Of a stretch of 42,707 bases of DNA, positions 7,797-15,924 are shown one piece after another. The position numbers were made by a program, and so were the translations under genes. Location: NCBI GenBank assembly GCA_017651625.1, contig JAGCCP010000045.1, positions 1-42,707 on the forward strand, read 5' to 3'. Position 1 is the first letter of the stretch. Each line of letters begins with the position of its first letter. The notes under the pieces were generated by a model, which did not search any database, was not told the DNA's origin, and saw only the letters and a program-made list of their open reading frames with translations. This DNA comes from Candidatus Ruminimicrobiellum bubulum. Its GTDB lineage: Bacteria > Elusimicrobiota > Endomicrobiia > Endomicrobiales > Endomicrobiaceae.

Positions 7797-9116
7797 TTAT
7801 TTATGTTTTTTCTTCCAGTCTTTGATTTGTTTTAATCTTTCTTTATATTTGGATTCCAACCCTTGTTCCGTAGGGTAATAATAAGTTTTATCTTTTAAAG
7901 AGTCCGGTAAGCACTGCATATTTGTAAGTTTATCTTTTGTATCGTGTGCATACTGATAACCTTTACCGTAATTTAATTCTCTCATAAGTTTTGTCGGTGC
8001 ATTTCTTATTACCAAAGGTACAGGTTCTGCAAGGTGCTGTCTTGCATCTTCCGCGGCAAGATGATAAGCGGTATCCATAGCATTGGATTTCGGTGCTAAA
8101 GACATATAAACAACCGCTTCTGTTAAATGTACCGTACATTCTGGCATTCCTATAAAGTGGCAAGCATGGTATGCGGCGACCGCAATTTCCAATGCCCTGG
8201 GATCTGCAAGACCTACATCTTCACTTGCAAACCTTGTAACTCTTCTTGCGACATATAACGGATCTTCACCCGCTTCCAACATTCTTGCAAGCCAATAAAC
8301 CGCAGCATCCGGATCCGAATTTCGCATGGATTTATGAAGAGCTGAAATTATGTTGTAATGTTCTTCTCCGTTTTTATCATATAACAAATTTTTTCTTGAA
8401 ATACACTGTTCCAAAGTTTCTTTTGTTACGGTAATTTTTCCTTTTTTATCTATATCCCCGTTCAAAATTACCATTTCCAAAGTTGAAAGGGCGGTTCTTG
8501 CATCACCGTTAGCAAATTCGGCGATAATATTAAGCATCTCGTCGGAAATTACAACTTTTTCTTTGCCGAACCCTCTTTCATCGGTAACTGCTCTTTGTAA
8601 AAGTTTTACCAAATCTTTAGTTTCTAAAGGTTTAAAAACAAAAACTTTACAACGTGACAAAAGTGCGGAATTAATTTCAAAGGAGGGGTTTTCGGTTGTT
8701 GCTCCTATTAAAATGATGCTGCCTTTTTCCACAAACGGTAAAAAAGCATCTTGTTGTGCTTTATTGAAACGATGAATTTCGTCTACAAACACTATAGTTT
8801 TTTGACCGAATTTTCTGTTATTTTCGGCTTGAGCCATAACTTCTTTAATATCTTTTATTCCGCTTGTAACTGCGGAAAAATCTATAAATTTTGAGTTTGT
8901 TTTGTTGGCAATAATTCTTGCAAGGGTCGTTTTTCCTATTCCGGGATTACCCCAAAATATAATGGAAGAAATCTTATCGCTTTCTATAAGTTTCCTTAAA
9001 ATCTTACCTTCGCCGACCAAATGTTGTTGACCGACAAATTCTTCCAAATTTCTCGGTCTTAATCGCCAAGCTAAAGGTTGATTTGTATTATCTTCAAATA
9101 ATGTTTCTTCTTCCAT
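7797..9116 (-). CDS. rarA: Replication-associated recombination ATPase RarA (MgsA)
   Basis: A 439-residue AAA+ ATPase of the clamp-loader clade. N-terminal motif LAWRLRPRNLEEFVGQQHLV, Walker A GNPGIGKTT, Walker B IVFVDEIHR, sensor 1 LIGATTENPSFE, and the C-terminal tetramerisation region DPDAAVYWLARMLEAGEDP. RarA acts at stalled replication forks and interacts with SSB. Normal length. It follows the NimA-like gene by one base and ends with its stop codon touching the stop of the convergent transferase gene, with no terminator between. Confidence 0.97.
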   Translation of the reverse strand: MEEETLFEDNTNQPLAWRLRPRNLEEFVGQQHLVGEGKILRKLIESDKISSIIFWGNPGIGKTTLARIIANKTNSKFIDFSAVTSGIKDIKEVMAQAENNRKFGQKTIVFVDEIHRFNKAQQDAFLPFVEKGSIILIGATTENPSFEINSALLSRCKVFVFKPLETKDLVKLLQRAVTDERGFGKEKVVISDEMLNIIAEFANGDARTALSTLEMVILNGDIDKKGKITVTKETLEQCISRKNLLYDKNGEEHYNIISALHKSMRNSDPDAAVYWLARMLEAGEDPLYVARRVTRFASEDVGLADPRALEIAVAAYHACHFIGMPECTVHLTEAVVYMSLAPKSNAMDTAYHLAAEDARQHLAEPVPLVIRNAPTKLMRELNYGKGYQYAHDTKDKLTNMQCLPDSLKDKTYYYPTEQGLESKYKERLKQIKDWKKKHK

Positions 9117-9117
9117 A

Positions 9118-9594
9118 CTATTTTTCCGTTATTCTTTTACCGGTAATATGTTCGCAGGTAAGCTCCAAACACATCACGTTTTTGGCATACTTTTCTATCA
9201 TTATATCAATTTCTGAAGTATCTTTTGTAAATTTTAAAGATAAGTTTCTGCAAATTTCCACAGCCTTATTAAAATCTTCAACGATTTTTATTTTGCCGAA
9301 CACTATAACACTTTTAAAATACAGTGCCCAATGATCATCTTTTTTGTATCCTTTATCATAAACACAAAACGAAACTTTTTTATGCTTTTTTATTGAATCT
9401 ATTTTGTGCCCTTCTTTAGCACCATGAAAATAAATTTTGTTTTCTTGTTGATTATAATAAAAATCTATTGGAATGCCGTAAGGATAATCTTCATCACCCA
9501 AGACGGATAACACACCTCTGACTTCCGTGTTTAATATTTCAACACATTCTTCTTGTGTTAATTGTTGTTTAAATCTTCTCATCGGTCTAAACAT
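9118..9594 (-). CDS. Pyridoxamine 5'-phosphate oxidase-like FMN protein (NimA-like)
   Basis: A 158-residue split-barrel flavoprotein of the Pyridox_ox_2 family. Landmarks are MRRFKQQLTQEECVEIL, PYGIPIDFYYNQQENKIYFH, GAKEGHKIDSIKKHKKVSF and the ending CLELTCEHITGKRI. Relatives bind FMN; some (Nim proteins) reduce nitroimidazoles, others are uncharacterised reductases. It lies two bases after the ferredoxin gene and one base before rarA, as part of the redox operon, which supports a flavin-dependent role. The exact substrate is not readable. Confidence 0.9.
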   Translation of the reverse strand: MFRPMRRFKQQLTQEECVEILNTEVRGVLSVLGDEDYPYGIPIDFYYNQQENKIYFHGAKEGHKIDSIKKHKKVSFCVYDKGYKKDDHWALYFKSVIVFGKIKIVEDFNKAVEICRNLSLKFTKDTSEIDIMIEKYAKNVMCLELTCEHITGKRITEK

Positions 9595-9596
9595 TG

Positions 9597-9989
9597 TTAA
9601 CTCAACTTTTTATACAATTCGGCAACGTCTTTTAACAATATAGGAATATCTAATTTTTGAGGACATTTGGATTTACATATTCCGCAACTTACACATTTAT
9701 CGGCTCTGTTTTCTTCTTTAATGCTTTCATAAGCGGAAATAAAATTTTCTTTTTTGTTGTCCGCTTTAAATTGGTTGTAAATATTGAAATTTTTCGGAAT
9801 ATCTATTCCTAAAGGACAACCTTCGCATTGCTGACAATATGTACATGTAATTGTGCCTGAAGATGCAGTGGCTGAAGATTCTTTTTCTGTCGAATTTTTT
9901 ATGTCAGCATGAACTTTGTTATATACACTCAGAGCAAGTGTACCTATTGCTGCAAATAGACCAGACTTCAAAAATTGTCTTCTGTTCAT
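9597..9989 (-). CDS. Tat-exported 2x[4Fe-4S] ferredoxin-like protein, barrel-less paralogue of the aldo/keto reductase
   Basis: A 130-residue protein with a twin-arginine signal (MNRRQFLKSGLF) and two cysteine clusters: CTYCQQCEGCPLGID and CVSCGICKSKCPQKLD, which should hold two [4Fe-4S] centres. Both ends are very similar to the 416-residue reductase at 11774-13024: the first 25 residues match closely and so do the last ~88 residues from SSGTITCTYC on, but the whole TIM barrel of about 285 residues is absent. It thus looks like an internally deleted duplicate that became a stand-alone electron carrier. The reading frame is intact and has a ribosome site (CGGAGA), so it is likely functional. 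Confidence 0.88.
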   Translation of the reverse strand: MNRRQFLKSGLFAAIGTLALSVYNKVHADIKNSTEKESSATASSGTITCTYCQQCEGCPLGIDIPKNFNIYNQFKADNKKENFISAYESIKEENRADKCVSCGICKSKCPQKLDIPILLKDVAELYKKLS

Positions 9990-10040
9990 AAAAATCTCCG
10001 TACTTTGTTAAGTTATGAAACTATCGGATTACAAATGTTA

Positions 10041-10622
10041 TTATAACCACTTTGATGCCCAATCCTGAAGATCTTTTTCGGAAACTCCTGAAGAAAATCT
10101 CTTACCGCTATCAACTTTTGCATTCGGTGCTAACTTCTGCATAATGCTGCCGGAATCGCCCATTCCAGAACCGCCTGATGTTGCAAAAGGAACAACTTGT
10201 TTACCGGAAAAATCGTAACTTTCCATAAATGTATCTATAATTGAAGGTTCTCTGTACCACCAAATAGGGAAACCTACAAAAACAACATCATATTTGCTCA
10301 TATCCGCAACTTTATTTGCAATGGCAGGTCTTGAATTTCTATCGTCCATTTCTACTGAACTTCTGCTCTTTTTGTTTGTCCAATCCAAATCCGCACTTGT
10401 ATAAGGTTGTGCAGGTTTTATTTCAAATAAATCTGCTCCGATTGCTTTAGAAAGCCTGTCCGCAACTTTTGCGGTTGTTCCGCTTGCACTGAAATATGCC
10501 ACCAAAACTTTTTTGTTACTTTTAGATTCTGCCATAACGTTTCCTCCGTTACTGTTTTTAAATACAAAAATTGTTCCTGCAAAAACTATAACTAAAGCCG
10601 CTATAAAAAATTTTAATTTCAT
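10041..10622 (-). CDS. Exported or membrane-anchored flavodoxin
   Basis: A 193-residue flavodoxin with an N-terminal hydrophobic segment (residues 3-20, FFIAALVIVFAGTIFVF), so probably exported or anchored outside the inner membrane. The flavodoxin domain starts at KVLVAYFSASGTTAKVADRL, where the S/T-rich loop binds the FMN phosphate, and continues with DVVFVGFPIWWYREPS and VPFATSGGSGMGDS. It should act as an FMN reductase or electron carrier, presumably for the Tat-exported iron-sulfur proteins of the same operon. It lies 11 bases after the acetyltransferase gene. Confidence 0.9.
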   Translation of the reverse strand: MKLKFFIAALVIVFAGTIFVFKNSNGGNVMAESKSNKKVLVAYFSASGTTAKVADRLSKAIGADLFEIKPAQPYTSADLDWTNKKSRSSVEMDDRNSRPAIANKVADMSKYDVVFVGFPIWWYREPSIIDTFMESYDFSGKQVVPFATSGGSGMGDSGSIMQKLAPNAKVDSGKRFSSGVSEKDLQDWASKWL

Positions 10623-10633
10623 TTTTGTACTCC

Positions 10634-11221
10634 TTATTTTATTTTAATTTTCTTTAATGCTTTTGCAGGGTTTCCCGCTATTATCGAATTTGCCGGGACA
10701 TTTTTTGTAACGACACTTCCCGCACCGATTGTAACATTATTTCCTATTGTAACTCCGGGTAAAATTGTTACATTTCCGCCTATCCAAACATTGTTTCCTA
10801 TATTTACGGGTTTTGCAATATCAACAATTTTGTTATTAACAAATCTTTCTTTAGGGTTTGTTGAATGGTATGCCGTATATATATGAACTCCGGGACCAAA
10901 CAACACCTTGTTACCGATTTTTATTTCAGCACAATCGAGAAATACACAATTTGTGTTCAAATAAACATTGTTCCCAACAGAAATATTCATACCGTAATCA
11001 CAATAAAAGAACGGTTCAATATAAATATTTTCGCCTACAGAGTTAAAAAGTTTTCTTAAGATTTTTTCTCTGAGTTTCGGTTGTTTATAACTTGTTTTGT
11101 TATATTTTTCTATTTTGTCTCTACACAAGAAAAAAAGTTTTCTGATTTCCTTATCACTTGCATCATAGGGAAAACCTTTAAGCATCTTTTCTTTTTCTGT
11201 CATCTTTTTGTTTAGTTTCAT
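10634..11221 (-). CDS. Sugar O-acetyltransferase, left-handed beta-helix (Maa/LacA family), second copy
   Basis: A 195-residue hexapeptide-repeat acetyltransferase. The N-terminal maltose-acetyltransferase motif (KEKMLKGFPYDASDKEI) is better preserved than in the copy at 2313-2900. Helix repeats include NISVGNNVYLNTNC, IKIGNKVLFGPGVHI and VNIGNNVWIGGNVTI; the catalytic histidine is probably in YTAYHSTNP. The start codon overlaps the stop of the FMN reductase gene by one base (TAATG). Acceptor unknown. Two equal-length paralogues in two neighbouring redox clusters suggest a duplicated module. Confidence 0.92.
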   Translation of the reverse strand: MKLNKKMTEKEKMLKGFPYDASDKEIRKLFFLCRDKIEKYNKTSYKQPKLREKILRKLFNSVGENIYIEPFFYCDYGMNISVGNNVYLNTNCVFLDCAEIKIGNKVLFGPGVHIYTAYHSTNPKERFVNNKIVDIAKPVNIGNNVWIGGNVTILPGVTIGNNVTIGAGSVVTKNVPANSIIAGNPAKALKKIKIK

Positions 11222-11760
11222 TACATGCTTTTTCCCAAAGTATAAGCTTTTTTTAACAGTTTCGGCATATTTTTCACATCGTTAGGCCCTTCAGCACCGC
11301 CACCGGAAAGAACTTTCTTTAGTTTTACATTTTCAAAACAGTCTATCCAACCTTGAACACCGGTAATAACTTTATCTGCGACATTTTTGCTGTCTTCGGT
11401 AGATGTTGTAACCAGATAAACTTCTCTGAATTTATAGTTTGAAGAATATAATGAGTTTGCTCTGTCTATAACAGTTTTCATTTGACCTGCCATTTCATAA
11501 TAATAAACAGGAGTCGCCCAGACTATAACATCTGAATTTTTAATTTTTTCGGTTATTTTGTTGGCATCATCTTTTATTGCACATTTACCTAACTTTTGAC
11601 AAGCAAAACAACCTTTACAAAAAGCTATCTTTTTATTTTTTAATGAGATAAATTCAACTTTATGACCTTTTTCTTTAGCTCCTTTTTCCACTTCCTTTGC
11701 TAAAATTTCAGAATTCGAACCGGCTCTTAAACTTGTTGAAATTATCAAAACTTTTTTCAT
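11221..11760 (-). CDS. NADPH-dependent FMN reductase / iron-sulfur flavoprotein-like
   Basis: A 179-residue flavodoxin-fold protein without signal peptide. It begins MKKVLIISTSLRAGSNSEIL, the FMN-phosphate loop of the family, has a cysteine set CKGCFACQKLGKC that is typical of iron-sulfur flavoproteins, and the flavin-contacting stretch VIVWATPVYYYEMAGQMK. It may pass electrons from NAD(P)H or ferredoxin to partner proteins in the cytoplasm. It begins 13 bases after the reductase gene and overlaps the next gene by one base. Confidence 0.9.
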   Translation of the reverse strand: MKKVLIISTSLRAGSNSEILAKEVEKGAKEKGHKVEFISLKNKKIAFCKGCFACQKLGKCAIKDDANKITEKIKNSDVIVWATPVYYYEMAGQMKTVIDRANSLYSSNYKFREVYLVTTSTEDSKNVADKVITGVQGWIDCFENVKLKKVLSGGGAEGPNDVKNMPKLLKKAYTLGKSM

Positions 11761-11773
11761 AAAAAGGCCTCCG

Positions 11774-13024
11774 TTAACTCTTCAACTTTTTGTATTGTTC
11801 CGCAATATCTTTTAAAAGTGTCGGAATATCCAATTTTTGAGGACATTTCGGTTTACATATTCCGCAACTTATACATTTATCCGCTCTGTTTTCTGCTTTA
11901 ATACTTTCATATGCGGCAATAAAATTTTCTTTTTTATTATCTGCTTTATATTGGTTATATATATTAAAATTTCTCGGAATATCTATTCCTACAGGGCATC
12001 CGTCGCAATACTTACAATATGTACATGTGATAGCTCCAGAAGATTTATAAACGGCAATCGCATTAGCAAGAATTTTTTCTTCTTTTTCTGTTAACGGTTT
12101 AAAGTTTATAAATGTGTTAACGTTGTCTACCATATGTTCCATTTCCGTCATACCGCTTAATACGCAAAAAACATTTTCCAAAGAGGCAACATATCTTAAC
12201 GACCATGATGACGGGGAAGCGTCGGGATTTTCTTTTTTCAATAAATCAACAGCAGCTTGATTAAGTGTAGATAATTGTCCGCCTTTTAACGGGTTCATTA
12301 CTACTACAGGAAGACCTGCTTTTGTTGCTATTTCGTACTGTTTTTTTGCATTAACGCCGTACCAACCGCTGCTATCGGTTTTTTCCCAATCTATTAAGTT
12401 GATAGGTAGTTGAACAAAATCCCATTTGTATGTGCTGATAACTTCTTCCAAAAGTTCCGGTGTATCGTGAATAGAAAATCCTAAAAATTTTATTTTCCCT
12501 TCTTTTTTCTTTTGTGAAAGTTGTTCATAAATATCGTATTCTTTTACCGTTTTCCATGCACTTTTATTTATGTTGTGAGCAAGATAAAAATCGAAATAGT
12601 CCACCTGACATTTTTTTAATTGTTCGTTAAATGTTGCTAAAACACTATCTCGGCTACCGAGAAGGCTTAACGGAAGTTTATCTGCTAAATAGAAACTGTT
12701 TCTGTGATATTTTTTTAATACTTTACCTGCGGTAAGTTCGGACTTGCCTCCGTGATAAAACCATGCGGTATCAAAATAGTTGATACCATGTTCCATTGCA
12801 TAATCTACCATTTTTTGAGTTGCTTCAACGTCGGGTTCACCGAATTTTTGAGGAAGTCTCATAAGACCGAACCCGATAGCGGAAATATCAAGATCTCTAA
12901 ATTTTTTTGTATAAACTTTCCCTACAAGTTTTTTTGTTTCCGCGGTAACTTTTTTGCAAGCGGACAATACGACGGCACCTATCGTAGTAAAAAGTGTCGA
13001 CTTTAAAAACTGTCTTCTGTTCAT
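11774..13024 (-). CDS. Tat-exported aldo/keto reductase with C-terminal 2x[4Fe-4S] domain
   Basis: A 416-residue protein. A twin-arginine signal with a cysteine (MNRRQFLKSTLF, then VVLSACKK) suggests Tat export, possibly as a lipoprotein. An aldo/keto reductase barrel follows (about 35-325): IGFGLMRLP, DTAWFYHGGKSE with the catalytic Asp and Tyr, the Lys in LADKLP and the His in YLAHNIN. The C-terminus (about 330-416) carries two ferredoxin-type clusters, CTYCKYCDGCPVGID and CISCGICKPKCPQKLD. Such fusions are common in anaerobes; substrates are unknown. First gene of the redox operon running to rarA. Confidence 0.93.
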   Translation of the reverse strand: MNRRQFLKSTLFTTIGAVVLSACKKVTAETKKLVGKVYTKKFRDLDISAIGFGLMRLPQKFGEPDVEATQKMVDYAMEHGINYFDTAWFYHGGKSELTAGKVLKKYHRNSFYLADKLPLSLLGSRDSVLATFNEQLKKCQVDYFDFYLAHNINKSAWKTVKEYDIYEQLSQKKKEGKIKFLGFSIHDTPELLEEVISTYKWDFVQLPINLIDWEKTDSSGWYGVNAKKQYEIATKAGLPVVVMNPLKGGQLSTLNQAAVDLLKKENPDASPSSWSLRYVASLENVFCVLSGMTEMEHMVDNVNTFINFKPLTEKEEKILANAIAVYKSSGAITCTYCKYCDGCPVGIDIPRNFNIYNQYKADNKKENFIAAYESIKAENRADKCISCGICKPKCPQKLDIPTLLKDIAEQYKKLKS

Positions 13025-13056
13025 AAAATTTCTCCGGACTTTTTATTTGTTTACAA

Positions 13057-13087
13057 ATTATATCAGTTAAAGCAACTCTAATGTCAA
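13057..13087 (-). promoter_or_regulatory. Probable promoter of the aldo/keto reductase operon
   Basis: On the minus strand TTGACA (13082-13087) and TATAAT (13057-13062) are both consensus boxes but 19 bases apart, wider than ideal, which may mean an activator is needed. A CCGGAG ribosome site follows at 13032-13037 before the ATG at 13024. Confidence 0.55.
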
Positions 13088-13100
13088 TAAAACTAAAAAA

Positions 13101-13835
13101 TTATTTTAAATGTTTTTCAAGTTCGCCGAAAAATTCAGTAGCTTTTGTTTGGAAATAGTAATCGGTTATTTGACCGGTAAAAGCCGATTCCAAAGTGTTA
13201 ACTTCAATAATTTTAGCTCCGTATTTTTGTGATGTAAAAGGTAAATAACAAGCAGGCATCACCTGCCCTGCCGTTCCTACGATAATAACTAAATCTGCTT
13301 TTATTGCCATATTTGTAGCTTTGTCGTAATTATTTTTATTTATTCCTTCACCGTAAAAAACAAAATCGGGTTTAAGTATTCCGTTGCAGGACGGACATCT
13401 CGGAATATCTTTTGATATATCTATCTCGGAAGTTTTATATCTTAAACCGCAATCTATACAAGCCAGTGTATTGATTGTTCCGTGAAATTCTACAACATTT
13501 GTTGAACCTGCGGCTTGGTGAAGCCCGTCGATATTTTGAGTAATAATACCTTTTATAATACCTTTTTTTTCAAGGTCGCCTAAAACTTGATGTGCTTTGT
13601 TAGGTTGTGCCGTTCCCATGGAATTGAAGAAAATTTTTCTCATTTCTTCCCATGATTTTTTAGGGTTGGAATAGAAAAAACTTAACTCTATAAATTTCGG
13701 ATCGTATTTGTTCCACAGACCACCCGCACCGGTAAAAGGAGGGATACCGCTTTCAACGGATATTCCGGCCCCCGTAAAACCGATAGCATATTTTGATTTT
13801 TTTATCAGGTCTGCAACTATTTCAATGTTATTCAT
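13101..13835 (-). CDS. SIR2-family NAD-dependent protein deacylase
   Basis: A 244-residue sirtuin. NAD-binding motif GFTGAGISVESGIPPFTG, TQNIDGLHQAAG, catalytic histidine in VEFHGT, and a four-cysteine zinc site (CIDC and CPSC). It should remove acyl groups from lysines using NAD. One oddity: family members nearly always have Arg in the 'FRG' that follows GIP-x, whereas this protein has T35 (PPFTGAGGLW). It is the last gene of the thiL-tsaE-tsaB run, 18 bases after tsaB. Confidence 0.93.
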   Translation of the reverse strand: MNNIEIVADLIKKSKYAIGFTGAGISVESGIPPFTGAGGLWNKYDPKFIELSFFYSNPKKSWEEMRKIFFNSMGTAQPNKAHQVLGDLEKKGIIKGIITQNIDGLHQAAGSTNVVEFHGTINTLACIDCGLRYKTSEIDISKDIPRCPSCNGILKPDFVFYGEGINKNNYDKATNMAIKADLVIIVGTAGQVMPACYLPFTSQKYGAKIIEVNTLESAFTGQITDYYFQTKATEFFGELEKHLK

Positions 13836-13853
13836 AAAAATATTACACCCCTT

Positions 13854-14501
13854 TTATTTTTGTTTTTCTTCCGCCCAAGATTTTCTGCCATATACAGGTT
13901 CAATATTTTTAAATAATGTTCCGTCGATATTTTCTGCCATAAGTGCCAACGTTGATGCTTTTGGGAAATGTAAGTTAGGTTGTAAATTTACGGAACTTTT
14001 ACCGAGCTCTTTAGATAATATTGTTTTGTAAGTCGTTACTGCATTACCGATAATTATAATTTTATCTTTATATTTTTTTAGTTTTTTTACAAAAGTTTCT
14101 ATCGGTAATATAACAATCTTTCCTTTTTCTTTTATATAAACTTCATTTCTTAAAGCATCTATTGCCGGAACGATTTTTATGTTTTTTATGTTCAACTGGT
14201 TTTGCAATATTTCTAAAGTGTCAACTGATACTATAGGTTTATTCAATGTTTGTGCTAAAGTTTTTATTACCGACATCGCAACTCTTATTCCTGTAAAACT
14301 TCCCGGTCCGCAGGAAACGGCAAATTTATCGATATCTTTAAGTTCCCATTTTGCACCTTTAACTATTTTTTCTACCAAAGGAACCAAAACGTCGGAATGA
14401 ATTTTGCCTGCATTATAAAAATATTCCGTTACAATATTGGAATTTTCACTTATTGCTATACTTAATGATGACCCCGAAGATTCAATAGCTAAAATTTTCA
14501 T
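13854..14501 (-). CDS. tsaB: tRNA threonylcarbamoyladenosine biosynthesis protein TsaB
   Basis: A 215-residue ASKHA-fold protein beginning MKILAIESSGSSLSIAISE, with DVLVPLVEKIV and the family signature VSCGPGSFTGIRVAMSVIKT. TsaB pairs with TsaD and TsaE to make t6A37 in ANN-decoding tRNAs. It overlaps tsaE by four bases, consistent with coupled translation of the two partners. Confidence 0.95.
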   Translation of the reverse strand: MKILAIESSGSSLSIAISENSNIVTEYFYNAGKIHSDVLVPLVEKIVKGAKWELKDIDKFAVSCGPGSFTGIRVAMSVIKTLAQTLNKPIVSVDTLEILQNQLNIKNIKIVPAIDALRNEVYIKEKGKIVILPIETFVKKLKKYKDKIIIIGNAVTTYKTILSKELGKSSVNLQPNLHFPKASTLALMAENIDGTLFKNIEPVYGRKSWAEEKQK

Positions 14502-14962
14502 AAAAATCTCTCTATTTTAATTTTTCTGCCGCTATCTGTATAATCTATATTTATTTCCCATCTTTGTTTAATATTATAATATTTTAGTCTGTCGCACCAC
14601 TCAATTAAAGAAATTCCGTCTCCGAACAAATATTCGTCTATACCTAAATCTAAAGTGTTATTTTCGTCGAGTCTGTACAAATCCAAATGATATATCGGAC
14701 AAAGTTTTGATTCAAACTCACTAACAAGCATAAAACTTGCACTTCTGACAAATTTTTTTATTCCGAAATAGGATAATATACCTTGAATAAAAGTTGTTTT
14801 TCCCGCACCTAAATCTCCGTTAAAAAAAACGATATCTTTCGGTTTTAATATTGAAGCAAACTTTTTACCTAATTCTCTTGTTTGGGTGTCGGTTTCGGTA
14901 TAAAAAGTTTTGTTTTTAAAAGTGTTTATATCCGTTGTATTTAACTTTTTTTGGTTTACCAT
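14498..14962 (-). CDS. tsaE: tRNA t6A synthesis ATPase TsaE
   Basis: A 154-residue P-loop protein with Walker A GDLGAGKTTF, the stretch LVSEFESKLCPIYHLDLYRL and IDEYLFGDGISLIEWCDRL, all typical of TsaE. It powers the TsaB-TsaD complex in t6A formation. The start at 14962 makes it overlap the thiL 3' end by 47 bases. No later ATG is available before the conserved core, so either the overlap is real or a non-ATG start further in is used. Confidence 0.93.
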   Translation of the reverse strand: MVNQKKLNTTDINTFKNKTFYTETDTQTRELGKKFASILKPKDIVFFNGDLGAGKTTFIQGILSYFGIKKFVRSASFMLVSEFESKLCPIYHLDLYRLDENNTLDLGIDEYLFGDGISLIEWCDRLKYYNIKQRWEINIDYTDSGRKIKIERFL

Positions 14963-15899
14963 TTTGTAAATATGTTACCTTTCCGTTATTTATATATCCT
15001 ATACAAGTTACATTCGGTAAAAGTTTTTCCAACTTTGTTTTATCTTTTTTGTTTATCGTAAAAACAAGTTCGAACTCTTCACCGCCGAACAAAGCACAGT
15101 TATATAATTTGTTGTAATCTTTATTGGTATATTTTATTAAATTTTGAGATAAAGGTATCTTTTCCATGTTTATAACAGCACCTTTATTTTCGGTTAATAA
15201 TTCTATGGATTTAAAAAGTCCGTCCGAAGAATCGGTCATGGAAGTAACAGTCATATTTTTTGATATTAAGTTGGCTTCTTTCAATCTTGCTTGCGGAACC
15301 AAATGCTTTTTTATGAGATTTCTTTCATAATCTTTTAAACTTTTTCTCTTTGATAATATTTCAAGGCCGGCACAACTGTCACCGAAAGTGCCGCTAACAA
15401 ATATTAAATCACCGTTTTTTGCACCTGTACGGGATATGGGTTTATCATAACATATGCCTATTAGGGTTACCGATATTGTTATATCTTTTGCACAAACAGT
15501 GTCACCACCGGAAAGATGAATATCGTACTTGTCGCATGTACTTTTTATGGAACTAAACAATTGTTTTACAAAATCAATCGAAGTGTTTTTCGGTATTCCC
15601 AAAGAAATAAAAGCATATAAAGGTTTTGTATTGCCCATTGAAGCAATATCGCTTACATTTACTTCTATTGCTTTTTGACCTATCTGTTTAGCGGTTGCCC
15701 ACTCTCTTTTAAAGTGTATATTTTCAATTAAAATATCGGTTGTTACTATATATTTTGATTTTGTGTGCGGGTTGAAAGAAAAACAGTCATCGCCTATATC
15801 CAAACATATATTGTGATGTTTTTTTGGTTTGGTATTGTGCTTTTTAATAAAGTCTATTAAACCGAACTCACCTAAATTTTCTATTGTTTTGGTTTTCAT
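14916..15899 (-). CDS. thiL: Thiamine-monophosphate kinase ThiL
   Basis: About 327 residues from the ATG at 15899. It starts MKTKTIENLGEFGLIDFIKK and carries the ThiL metal/nucleotide motifs DIGDDCFSF, TTDILIENIHF, VNVSDIASMG and HLSGGDTV. It phosphorylates thiamine monophosphate to the active cofactor. An upstream in-frame ATG at 16025 would add 42 hydrophobic residues that overlap glmU; it is rejected because the conserved N-terminus begins at 15899 and a TATAAT box lies seven bases before it. First gene of thiL-tsaE-tsaB-sirtuin. Confidence 0.94.
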   Translation of the reverse strand: MKTKTIENLGEFGLIDFIKKHNTKPKKHHNICLDIGDDCFSFNPHTKSKYIVTTDILIENIHFKREWATAKQIGQKAIEVNVSDIASMGNTKPLYAFISLGIPKNTSIDFVKQLFSSIKSTCDKYDIHLSGGDTVCAKDITISVTLIGICYDKPISRTGAKNGDLIFVSGTFGDSCAGLEILSKRKSLKDYERNLIKKHLVPQARLKEANLISKNMTVTSMTDSSDGLFKSIELLTENKGAVINMEKIPLSQNLIKYTNKDYNKLYNCALFGGEEFELVFTINKKDKTKLEKLLPNVTCIGYINNGKVTYLQNGKPKKVKYNGYKHF

Positions 15900-15906
15900 A
15901 AAACTA

Positions 15907-15912
15907 ATTATA
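15907..15912 (-). promoter_or_regulatory. -10 box of thiL, apparently giving a leaderless mRNA
   Basis: TATAAT on the minus strand is followed by only seven bases (TAGTTTT) before the ATG at 15899, so the expected transcription start falls at or next to the start codon. There is no ribosome binding site. No convincing -35 hexamer is visible at the normal distance. Confidence 0.55.
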
Positions 15913-15924
15913 CTATATTTAAGT

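Noticed and set aside
9597-9989. Short ferredoxin as a pseudogene fragment of the reductase
   Set aside because: The frame is intact from Tat signal to stop, all eight cluster cysteines are kept and a ribosome site is present; a functional gene is more likely.
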